Source of the DNA: Bacteroidota bacterium
GTDB lineage: Bacteria; Bacteroidota; Bacteroidia; Flavobacteriales; Flavobacteriaceae
DNA length: 12,151 bases
Direction of reading: 5' to 3'
Assembly: GCA_022560715.1 (NCBI GenBank)
Contig: JADFSQ010000021.1
Coordinates: 1 to 12,151, forward strand
Part shown: positions 5,801 to 12,151 of the stretch, in pieces
How positions within the stretch are numbered: the stretch's first letter is position 1
Layout of the letters: every line of letters begins with the position of its first letter
The notes under the pieces: model-generated
Database searches by the model: none
What the model saw: only the letters and a program-made list of their open reading frames with translations
Told to the model about the DNA's origin: nothing
Translations under genes and position numbers: made by a program

Positions 5801-8722
5801 TTATTTATCTATTGCTTTATAAATAAAGCGTTGTATTTCTGTTCTTATACTTTCTCTTAATAATTTATTTTTTCCTTTAGAACTTGGATACGTTCTATTT
5901 GCTAAAAACACATATACAATTTCTTCTTCCGGATCTGCCCAAGTGTAGACTCCTGTAAAACCTGAATGCCCAAAACTCGACATCGAAAGGCATCCACATG
6001 TTGGACCTTCATCTTTAAGTTGAGGCTTGTCGAAACCAACTCCTCTTCTATTATCTTTATCGCAGAAATAACAGGTAGTAAATTTACCGATAGTTTCTGT
6101 TTTAAGATAACGTTTTCCGCCATAATATCCTTTCTGCAAATACATTTGCATAATTTTGGCTACATCATTGGCGTTACTAAAAACACCTGCATGACCACCT
6201 ACTCCATTTTGCATTGCTGCTCCCATATCATGAACATAACCATGAATTTCCTGATACCGAAAATAATCATCAATTTCTGTTGGGATAATTTGCGTGTCAC
6301 TAAACTTTTTTCTCGGATTATATGTTGTATAATTTGCTCCAAGTGATTTGTAAAAATGCTGCTGTACTAAATTATCGAGTGTTTGGTCGTAATGTGTTTC
6401 AATAAATTTCTTTAAAATATAATATGGCAAATCGCTATAACGATATCGCAACCTGTTTAACATCTCGCTTTCTTTAATTATTTCTTGAATAGAATCCTGA
6501 TAATCTGACCTTAAATATAAGTTTTTTGCAACTTCAATGTTAAACAATTTACTCTTTTTTGACCTATAATATTTTTCGTCAGGTTTTTTCGTGACTGAAT
6601 CTAATGTGCTATAATAAAAAGGAATCCAGGGTTTAAACTTTGCATAATGTGACAACATTTTTTTGATGGTGACATCTTTTTTATTAGAATCTTTATAATC
6701 TGGTAGTAATTCTGACAGTTTTGAATCTAAAGAAATAACACCTTGCTCTTCTAATTCCATAAGTAATGGAATTGTTGCCAATATTTTAGTTAGTGAAGCA
6801 ACGTCATAAATATCGGTATTTTTAACTTTTCGATTTCCTTTATAGGTATGCTTTCCAAAATTTTTGTTGTAAATAATTTTTCCTTTTCGAGCTACAATTA
6901 ATTGAATTCCTGGTGTCATTAGTGAATCTACTGCGTATTGTGCGATAGAATCTATTTTTTTTAAGCGTTCTGAACTCATACCAACACGTTCTGGTAAGCC
7001 ATAACTTAATCTACTTACTGGTAAAAAATGAATGCCAAAACCAGCTTTAATATCATTTCCAATACTTACTGGCAAAACACCTTTAGATGGAATAGCACCA
7101 AAAATAAGTTGTGCTGCCTTTTGTTGTGCTATTTTACTGTTTTGATACGATATCATAATGCTTTCAAAGTTTTCGGTCGTTTTTAAATCTAAAAGTGCAT
7201 AAGGTTTTGCAAATACATTTAAGATAACCGTATTTGTTCTTGCTATTTCGTATAACCACACTAACTCTTGATTACTAAATTTATAAGCTTTCCATGGGTT
7301 TGCATTCGATTTGTGAAAACCGATAATAACAGTATTGTAATTGTTTAATCTATTAATAAGATTGTCTAATTTATCTGCTTTAACTTCGTCAATTTTTGCA
7401 TATTTTTTTAATTCGTTTAGAAATATTGATCCATCATCATCTCCCAATTTTACATAAGCAATTTTTTTAGTTTCCAATCTCAATAATGGCAAAAGTTTAG
7501 TCTTGTTTTTTATAACCGTTAAAGCATTTTCCATTAATTCTTCATAAAGCACATCGTCTTCTATTCTATTCAAATCTTCAACCAAATTATAAATCCCGAT
7601 TGGTTTGTAATTGTATAAACCAACTTTGTATTTAGTCATCAATATTTTTTTAACTGAATGTGACAGACGTTCTTCTAAAATTTCACCTTTATTAAATGCA
7701 ACAACAATTTTGGTAATACCTATGGAAACATCTTCAGACATTAAAAGCACATCATTTCCTGCTTTAAAAGCTGCTAAATCTATATCGCCAGTTTCACTAT
7801 AATTGGAAACTCCTTTCATATTAAGCGCATCCGTAAAAATGAGTCCTTTGAAATCTAATCGCTCTTTTAAAATATTGGTTACTATATGTTCTGAAAGCGA
7901 CGAAGGGAAATCTGCTCGTGTTTCTAAACTTGGTACGTTTAAGTGAGCAACCATAACACTTGAAAGCCCTTGTTTTATCAATATTTTATAAGGATACAAT
8001 TCAACAGAGTCTATACGTTTTTTGTTAAACTTAATAGTCGGTAAGGTTTTATGTGAATCGGTTTCGGTATCTCCATGACCTGGAAAATGTTTTGCTGTGG
8101 CTAAAACTCCGGCACTTTGCATGCCTTTCATAAAAGCCAATGCCTTTTCGGTTACATTATCTCTGTCTTCTCCGAACGAACGATTTCCAATTATTGGGTT
8201 TTTAGGATTTGTATTAATATCTACTACAGGAGCAAAATTAAAATGAACGCCGAGACGTTTACAGTGTTCGCCTATTTGATACCCAACTTTTTCGATTAAT
8301 GCATTATCTTTAATTGCTCCCAAAGTCATATTCCATGGAAAGGAATAGGTAGAATCTAATCGCATTCCTAATCCCCATTCTGCATCCATACCGATAAGTA
8401 ATGGCGTTTTAGAAATCGCCTGATATTCATTATTTAATCGTGCCTGACGTATTGGACCTCCTTTTGAATAAATGATGCCACCAATTTTATTTTCTTTGAT
8501 TTGCTTTACAATACTTTGGTGTGTTTCTTTATCCTGACTGGAAAACACCATAACCATAAACAATTGTCCAACTTTTTCTTCTATGGACATTGCAGAATAC
8601 ACACTATCCACCCATTTTTGTTGAGATTCAAAATCATTTGTTAATAAAGGGTTTTTACTGTTTTGACCAATTGCAAGGCTAACGAAACCAACAGTAATTA
8701 CAAGTAAAATTTTAATGCGCAT
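5801..8722 (-). CDS. Exported GH3 beta-N-acetylglucosaminidase/serine hydrolase fusion
   Basis: A 973-aa protein with a signal peptide (residues 1-19, MRIKILLVITVGFVSLAIG). Residues about 35-370 are a GH3 NagZ-type domain. It has KHFPGHGDTETDSH (211-224), where D222 and H224 form the Asp-His dyad used as general acid in NagZ, and nucleophile D298 in GLIFTDALNM. Residues about 395-565 look like a GH3 C-terminal alpha/beta domain. Residues about 580-970 are a beta-lactamase/class C-type serine hydrolase with S643-x-x-K646 (SLTK), Y762-S-D, and H919-S-G. Bacillus subtilis uses separate NagZ and AmiE proteins, of these same two families, to strip GlcNAc and then the peptide from muropeptides. The fusion is probably a one-chain version acting in the periplasm (inference). 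C884, C887, C909 and C911 cluster beside the active-site HSG and may bind a metal. Start codon choice is fixed by the signal peptide. Confidence 0.92.
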   Translation of the reverse strand: MRIKILLVITVGFVSLAIGQNSKNPLLTNDFESQQKWVDSVYSAMSIEEKVGQLFMVMVFSSQDKETHQSIVKQIKENKIGGIIYSKGGPIRQARLNNEYQAISKTPLLIGMDAEWGLGMRLDSTYSFPWNMTLGAIKDNALIEKVGYQIGEHCKRLGVHFNFAPVVDINTNPKNPIIGNRSFGEDRDNVTEKALAFMKGMQSAGVLATAKHFPGHGDTETDSHKTLPTIKFNKKRIDSVELYPYKILIKQGLSSVMVAHLNVPSLETRADFPSSLSEHIVTNILKERLDFKGLIFTDALNMKGVSNYSETGDIDLAAFKAGNDVLLMSEDVSIGITKIVVAFNKGEILEERLSHSVKKILMTKYKVGLYNYKPIGIYNLVEDLNRIEDDVLYEELMENALTVIKNKTKLLPLLRLETKKIAYVKLGDDDGSIFLNELKKYAKIDEVKADKLDNLINRLNNYNTVIIGFHKSNANPWKAYKFSNQELVWLYEIARTNTVILNVFAKPYALLDLKTTENFESIMISYQNSKIAQQKAAQLIFGAIPSKGVLPVSIGNDIKAGFGIHFLPVSRLSYGLPERVGMSSERLKKIDSIAQYAVDSLMTPGIQLIVARKGKIIYNKNFGKHTYKGNRKVKNTDIYDVASLTKILATIPLLMELEEQGVISLDSKLSELLPDYKDSNKKDVTIKKMLSHYAKFKPWIPFYYSTLDSVTKKPDEKYYRSKKSKLFNIEVAKNLYLRSDYQDSIQEIIKESEMLNRLRYRYSDLPYYILKKFIETHYDQTLDNLVQQHFYKSLGANYTTYNPRKKFSDTQIIPTEIDDYFRYQEIHGYVHDMGAAMQNGVGGHAGVFSNANDVAKIMQMYLQKGYYGGKRYLKTETIGKFTTCYFCDKDNRRGVGFDKPQLKDEGPTCGCLSMSSFGHSGFTGVYTWADPEEEIVYVFLANRTYPSSKGKNKLLRESIRTEIQRFIYKAIDK

Positions 8723-8875
8723 AAATTCGGTTTGGGATATATAACGAATAACTATGCCAAAATAACATTTTTAAAATGAAGTTTTTAAGACTTTAAGATA
8801 GTTTTATAACGAATGTAATTAACAATCTATCTATTTAAAGAATTTAAGAATTGTTTCCGAAGAATGGTAGCAAAG

Positions 8876-8896
8876 ATTCTGAAACAAGTTCAGAAT
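8876..8896. repeat. Hairpin ATTCTGAA-ACAAG-TTCAGAAT
   Basis: A perfect 8-bp stem around a 5-base loop, 11 bases beyond the stop codon of the 161-aa protein gene. On neither strand is it followed by a T-run, so it is a weak candidate for termination. The wording (CTGAAACAAGTTCAG) resembles a dispersed intergenic repeat I recall from several bacterial groups. Apart from this hairpin I see nothing notable in the gap between 8723 and 8907. Confidence 0.55.
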
Positions 8897-8907
8897 GACA
8901 ATAGGAA

Positions 8908-9393
8908 CTATTTTAAGAAACGATTGTGCCAACTCTCGCTTGCCGGAACTTCCCAATTTTCTTTATATTCGGCAATATTGGTAACTAAGTTGTTAAACAC
9001 AATAGTATTTTTTGAAACGGCTTTTTGCTTTGCCATTTTCCTGAAATCTTTTAATGTTTTGTAAGCTATAAATTCGCCTTGCTTGTAAGACACATTCATT
9101 TTATCTAACAAATCTACATTATAATCTTGTTCTAATTGCTGAATAAAATGTACTGAAGCATCTATTGAACAACCAGAAGTGTTATTCAAGTTTTGATTTA
9201 AACCGATGATTATAAAACGCTTGTACTTAATTTCGTAACCAGATTGTAAATCGCTTCCGTGTGCAGTCCAGTTCTCAATAAATGTATTTAATTTTGAGCT
9301 TATCTCTTCCAATTCGCTTTCGGTAAACGAACGATTGGCTTGGTATATCCAAACTCTTGAGGTTTCTGGCAATGTGTTAAAATCGACTAACAT
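8908..9393 (-). CDS. Conserved Bacteroidota protein, often misnamed ABC transporter ATPase
   Basis: 161 aa, complete, soluble and without a signal peptide. Characteristic stretches are SRVWIYQANRSFTESELEEI (12-31), WTAHGSDL (42-49) and SGCSIDASVHF (73-83), with a conserved-looking Cys75. I recognise it as a family widespread in Bacteroidota and commonly labelled 'ABC transporter ATPase'. There is no Walker A, Walker B or ABC signature, so that label is unsupported. Its function is unknown. It comes last in a minus-strand series headed by a CCG-domain Fe-S protein. The remnant 3' end of that gene (9441-9489) lies only about 50 bases before its start, implying that the two were once direct neighbours. 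Confidence 0.85.
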   Translation of the reverse strand: MLVDFNTLPETSRVWIYQANRSFTESELEEISSKLNTFIENWTAHGSDLQSGYEIKYKRFIIIGLNQNLNNTSGCSIDASVHFIQQLEQDYNVDLLDKMNVSYKQGEFIAYKTLKDFRKMAKQKAVSKNTIVFNNLVTNIAEYKENWEVPASESWHNRFLK

Positions 9394-9394
9394 A

Positions 9395-9433
9395 TTTTTG
9401 ATTTACGAATTAAGATTTACGATTTTTGATTTA
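9395..9433. repeat. Short direct repeats TTTTTGATTTA and GATTTACGA
   Basis: TTTTTGATTTA occurs at 9395-9405 and 9423-9433. GATTTACGA occurs at 9400-9408 and 9414-9422. Together they form an interleaved simple repeat directly upstream of the start codon of the 161-aa protein gene, where a leader or promoter would lie. No protein is encoded. The type resembles the array at 5717-5800 in being short, AT-rich and intergenic. Confidence 0.55.
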
Positions 9434-9440
9434 ATTTCGA

Positions 9441-9489
9441 TTATAAATCCTGTGTATTTGCAATAAGTTCAGCTATGTCCATAGCTTTT
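9441..9489 (-). pseudogene. Detached 3' end of a CCG-domain Fe-S protein gene
   Basis: On the minus strand this reads K-A-MDIAELIANTQDL-stop, against K-V-MDIAELIANAQDL-stop at the end of the gene at 11688. At the DNA level 9443-9489 and 11690-11736 agree at 38 of 47 positions (hand count). Five of the seven differing codons are synonymous, so both copies diverged while under coding selection. An in-frame TAA lies immediately upstream, and homology stops at the Lys codon. It is either the native end of the Fe-S gene cut off when the PH-domain cassette arrived, or the last trace of a deleted tandem paralogue. Confidence 0.75.
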
Positions 9490-9520
9490 TATCTTTTATT
9501 CAGAATACAAAAATACAATT

Positions 9521-10996
9521 TTACATCCAATCCTTTTTACTTGACTCAATTTTAAAAAGCAAATAATCGATAATGGATTTAGCATTTGTTTCTTTAATAT
9601 GCGAAATATAAAGCTCTTTGGCTGAAGAGTAAACAATTACAGATGCTAAACCTCTTCTTTTCTGAAAGATTGTTTGCTCAAATGATACACTTTGTACTTT
9701 GTGAAGTTCTAAAAAACTTGTATAAGTGTCAATAAACTTACCTGAACCAACAACTAAATATTTATCATCAATACTGTAATATGCTTTTTTATAACTATAA
9801 ATTATTGATAAAACTGAAAAGATTAGTAAAGGTATATTTATTAAAAATAATTTAAACGATATAAAACTGAAGATGATATTTAATACTAAAAATATTAAAG
9901 CATAAACAACTATACTACTATAAATGAAAAATTTTTCAGGTTTTAGTTTTACTAATGATAAAAATACCTTTGGATAAAATTTATCAACCAATTCATTAAC
10001 CTGAAGTTTATTGAGACCAATAATAGCAAAGTGCTTTTGCTGTTTTTTATTTACCATTGCTTGAGTAAAATTTAGCTTATACAAACCCAACCATTGCTTA
10101 AATCTATTAGTTTTGATATCTGTATTTTGAATACGACTTGGCGTTAATCCTAAATTTATTTTATTGAAAAGTCCTTTAGATATTTCTAATCCATTTTCTT
10201 TTTTGATAACTTTTAAATCATAGTTTTCAATAAAAATTTTTATTAACGAAAACAGAAATGCTGCAAACAGCAGCAAAAAAACTAATACAAAATTGAAAAT
10301 CATTACACTTAAAAGTTCTGTCTCGTTAAACTCGAAATATGCATTAAATCTAGTTTCAGTTTCAAAAGACATTAAGAAATCTTTAAAATCCCTGTAAATA
10401 CCAATCAGAAATATTAAAATAATAATAAAGCTTTTAAGGTGATTTTCAGAGATGCCTTCTAAAATTAACTTTTTAATGGACGCTTTAAAATATACTGTTG
10501 GTTCTTTTTCTTTAACCTCATCAATCGTTTCAACCGTTTTGTTTTCTAATAATAATTCTTTGAGCGCATTAGCTTTTGAAACTGATAGTGCTTGTATTTC
10601 GACTTCAGTGTTTTTATCTCCAGCACTTTCTATAGACAAGGACACAACATTTATTAATTGTTGCAAGATGTTTTGTTTTATGTAAACATTTTGAATTTTA
10701 TTTTTAGCAATAGATATTTTTTCTTTATTCAGTATTCCTTGGTTTAATACAAAATAATCTGTTGTAATATGAAACTTAAAATTTAGATATTTTAATATTG
10801 AGAATATTATAAAAAATAAAAATAAAAGAGCAATTCCATATATGATTTTAGTATCATATGAACCTTTAAAACTTACAAAGAATGCTGCAAAAATTAAGAT
10901 AGCATTCTTAATAAATTTAAAAATATTCTTACCAAAAATAACAATAATTCCTTTTGATGATTGTCTTGATGGCAACTTAAAATTATAGTCGCTCAT
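9521..10996 (-). CDS. Membrane protein with three bacterial PH domains (YdbT-like)
   Basis: 491 aa. Three bPH_2 (DUF304-type) domains alternate with pairs of membrane helices. Helices lie at about 30-44 and 50-70, then PH1 (about 75-150, with YFVLNQGILNKEKISIAKNKIQNVYI), helices about 187-205 and 229-256, PH2 (about 258-340, with LEISKGLFNKINLGL and SRIQNTDI), helices about 357-380 and 384-402, and PH3 (about 405-483, with YLVVGSGKFIDTYTSFLELHKVQSV). This is the standard build of YdbT proteins. It overlaps the preceding YdbS-like gene by 14 bases, as in the ydbST pair of Bacillus, which sits in the SigW envelope-stress regulon and is linked to antimicrobial resistance. An envelope role here is inference. 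Base composition is very AT-rich: two 60-base lines I counted hold only 10 G/C each. Confidence 0.9.
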   Translation of the reverse strand: MSDYNFKLPSRQSSKGIIVIFGKNIFKFIKNAILIFAAFFVSFKGSYDTKIIYGIALLFLFFIIFSILKYLNFKFHITTDYFVLNQGILNKEKISIAKNKIQNVYIKQNILQQLINVVSLSIESAGDKNTEVEIQALSVSKANALKELLLENKTVETIDEVKEKEPTVYFKASIKKLILEGISENHLKSFIIILIFLIGIYRDFKDFLMSFETETRFNAYFEFNETELLSVMIFNFVLVFLLLFAAFLFSLIKIFIENYDLKVIKKENGLEISKGLFNKINLGLTPSRIQNTDIKTNRFKQWLGLYKLNFTQAMVNKKQQKHFAIIGLNKLQVNELVDKFYPKVFLSLVKLKPEKFFIYSSIVVYALIFLVLNIIFSFISFKLFLINIPLLIFSVLSIIYSYKKAYYSIDDKYLVVGSGKFIDTYTSFLELHKVQSVSFEQTIFQKRRGLASVIVYSSAKELYISHIKETNAKSIIDYLLFKIESSKKDWM

Positions 10997-11498
10997 TTAA
11001 AATGTTTGTTAAAAAAGTATACATCTTTTCGGCTACATCTTTTGGCAAACCTTTTATTGATAAATCTCCACCAGATTCGCCAGCAGAATAAATATTAAGT
11101 GTAGATAAATTAAGCTTTCTTGATAAAAAAGAACGTTTTATTTCTATATGTTGAACTCTATTAAAAGGTAAAGTTGTTGTGGTGTTTGTTATTAAACCTT
11201 CAGAATAGGTTATATCTTTATCTCTAATTGCATATTTGCGCTTGCTAAACCCCATTTTGCAAAAAATAATTTGAACTATTAAAGCAAAAATTAAGATTGC
11301 AAAAAATAACCAATAAAATTTTTGAAAAACTCCTTTATAGATTAAGAATGTAAATAGAGTTATACCTACAATTAAAGAGCTATAGATTGCTATTAGATTA
11401 AACAGTAATATATAAAAGTACGATTTCTCTACTTTTATATATTGAATAGCATCAGTTTTTGGGAGATTCTCTATATTAATTTGTTCATTTATAAACAT
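10983..11498 (-). CDS. Two-helix membrane protein with one bacterial PH domain (YdbS-like)
   Basis: 171 aa. Two membrane helices (about 27-54 and 59-80) are followed by one bPH_2 domain (about 88-165). Family-like features are YAIRDKDITYSEGLI (89-103), the LPFNRVQHIEI strand (110-120), LSRKLNLSTLNIYSAG (125-140) and GLPKDVAEKMYTFL. It begins two bases after the stop of a small 2-TM ORF and overlaps the three-PH-domain gene, so all three should be co-transcribed and probably form one membrane complex (inference). No signal peptide is needed, since the first helix anchors it. Substrate and partners are unknown. Confidence 0.9.
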   Translation of the reverse strand: MFINEQINIENLPKTDAIQYIKVEKSYFYILLFNLIAIYSSLIVGITLFTFLIYKGVFQKFYWLFFAILIFALIVQIIFCKMGFSKRKYAIRDKDITYSEGLITNTTTTLPFNRVQHIEIKRSFLSRKLNLSTLNIYSAGESGGDLSIKGLPKDVAEKMYTFLTNILNERL

Positions 11499-11500
11499 TC

Positions 11501-11673
11501 TTACTTTGAGTTTTTGAATTTTATTGCTATTGACATTGCAATTTCGAAAACAATTGCTCCAATAATAAATTTTTTCAAATCAAATTCTTTATCTCTAAAA
11601 TAATCAATTAAAGCTATTGTGGAGGCAAAAGCTATTCCACCTGCTAATCCACCAATTATTCTTTTTTTAGCAT
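11501..11673 (-). CDS. Small 2-TM protein ORF, frame broken at an A7 run
   Basis: The minus-strand frame ending at TAA 11503-11501 encodes AKKRIIGGLAGGIAFASTIA, then LIDYFRDKEFDLKKF, then IIGAIVFEIAMSIAIKFKNSK, i.e. a Gly-rich helix, a charged loop and a second helix, about 55 aa. No ATG lies in this frame. The nearby ATG at 11673-11671 is one base out and reads M-L-K-K-E-stop. One more A in the A7 run (11668-11662) would give M-L-K-K-R-I-I-G-G-L. The run is placed as A-AAA-AAA, a canonical -1 slippery heptamer relative to that ATG. Options are a homopolymer indel (mutation or sequencing error), slippage-dependent expression, or a rare start codon. Tight linkage (2 bases) to the PH-domain gene supports it being real. 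Confidence 0.55.
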
Positions 11674-11687
11674 AGTTTCAATTATAT

Positions 11688-12151
11688 CTATAAATCTTGA
11701 GCATTAGCTATTAGTTCAGCAATGTCCATGACTTTTACGGTATTTTCTTTGTCTTTTGCTTTAACTCCATCTGTCATCATAGTATTACAAAAAGGACATC
11801 CTGTTGCAATAATTTGTGGTTTGGTTTCTATGGCTTGTTCTGTACGTTCAACATTTATGTCTTTATCTCCTTTTTCGGGTTCTTTAAACATTTGCGCTCC
11901 TCCTGCTCCACAACACAATCCGTTGCGCTTACAGTTTTTCATTTCTACCAATTCGGCATCTAATTTCTGAATCAATTCACGTGGTGCTTCATATATATTA
12001 TTTGCTCGACCTAAATAACATGGGTCATGAAAGGTAATACGTTTGCCTTTAAATGCTCCTCCTTCAATAGTTAGTCGTCCATCTTCTAACAAACTCTTTA
12101 AAAATTGTGTATGATGCATTACCTTATAGTTTCCGCCAAGTGAAGGATATT
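11688..12151 (-). CDS. CCG-domain (Fe-S)-binding protein, 5' end outside window
   Basis: The frame is open to the window edge. Residues before the first visible Met (YPSLGGNYKV) continue the protein, so the Met at 12119 is internal and the gene is truncated by the window only. The visible 154 residues are a cysteine-rich CCG module: FHDPCYLGRANNIYEAP, then CKRNGLCCGAGGAQMF, then TGCPFCNTMM. Such modules bind Fe-S clusters in heterodisulfide-reductase-like, GlcF and LutA proteins. Flavobacterial homologues of this type are about 260 aa and are usually paired with a larger Fe-S oxidoreductase upstream, which would lie outside this window. The physiological substrate is unknown. The last 15 codons recur at 9441-9489, downstream of the PH-domain genes. 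Confidence 0.85.
   Translation of the reverse strand, partial: YPSLGGNYKVMHHTQFLKSLLEDGRLTIEGGAFKGKRITFHDPCYLGRANNIYEAPRELIQKLDAELVEMKNCKRNGLCCGAGGAQMFKEPEKGDKDINVERTEQAIETKPQIIATGCPFCNTMMTDGVKAKDKENTVKVMDIAELIANAQDL

Noticed and set aside
8723..8800. Promoter for the GH3 fusion gene
   Set aside because: TTATTTTG and TTATATAT stretches upstream only partly resemble the Bacteroidota consensus, and their spacing does not fit, so no promoter is claimed.
8876..8896. Intrinsic terminator after the 161-aa protein gene
   Set aside because: The hairpin is perfect, but on neither strand is it followed by a T-run. It is listed as a repeat instead.
12119..12119. Met codon at 12119 as the start of the Fe-S protein gene
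   Set aside because: The frame stays open to the window edge and the preceding residues YPSLGGNYKV read as family sequence, so this Met is internal.

Overview
The window is AT-rich and its genes point to the Bacteroidota, most likely a marine or soil member of the Flavobacteriaceae. The signs are a BshA of the bacillithiol pathway, an exported GH3/serine-hydrolase fusion typical of the phylum, a small protein usually mislabelled 'ABC transporter ATPase' that is mostly found in Bacteroidota, an Asp-rich calcium-repeat lipoprotein, TAnnTTTG-type promoter elements, no clear Shine-Dalgarno sequences, and intergenic palindromes of the kind scattered through flavobacterial genomes. The species cannot be named from this sequence.

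Layout. Positions 1-164 are non-coding and hold a run of five hairpins. A cysteine desulfurase (165-1304, minus) and an Asp-rich lipoprotein (1404-2297, plus) are divergent, with promoter elements for both in the 100 bases between them. Positions 2298-4112 hold no intact gene. They contain a decayed insertion sequence (about 2402-4082) whose DDE transposase (2571-3898, minus) carries one nonsense codon and two frameshifts, plus palindromic repeats and a terminator-like hairpin between the transposase and the right end.

Positions 4113-8722 are a minus-strand set read in the order GH3/serine-hydrolase fusion (8722 to 5801), bshA (5713 to 4577), PrcB-like lipoprotein (4580 to 4113). The last two overlap by ATGA. 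The fusion resembles the Bacillus NagZ plus AmiE muropeptide-rescue pair in one exported chain, which would release GlcNAc, MurNAc and peptide from cell-wall fragments. BshA makes GlcNAc-malate, the first bacillithiol intermediate. A repeat array of about 85 bp fills the gap between these two genes.

Positions 8908-12151 are again all minus strand: an incomplete CCG-domain (Fe-S)-binding protein running off the right edge, a 2-TM micro-ORF, two bacterial-PH-domain membrane proteins (YdbS/YdbT type), and the conserved 161-aa protein. The most unusual structural feature is here. The last 15 codons of the Fe-S gene occur a second time, diverged mostly at synonymous sites, just downstream of the PH-domain genes. 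The 2.2-kb PH-domain cassette is therefore bracketed by two direct copies of a gene 3' end, which suggests insertion into the end of that gene, or a collapsed tandem duplication.

No tRNA, rRNA or CRISPR array was seen. No wholly new system can be demonstrated. The cassette junction, the micro-ORF with an A7 slippery run and the four-cysteine site in the fused hydrolase are the best leads.
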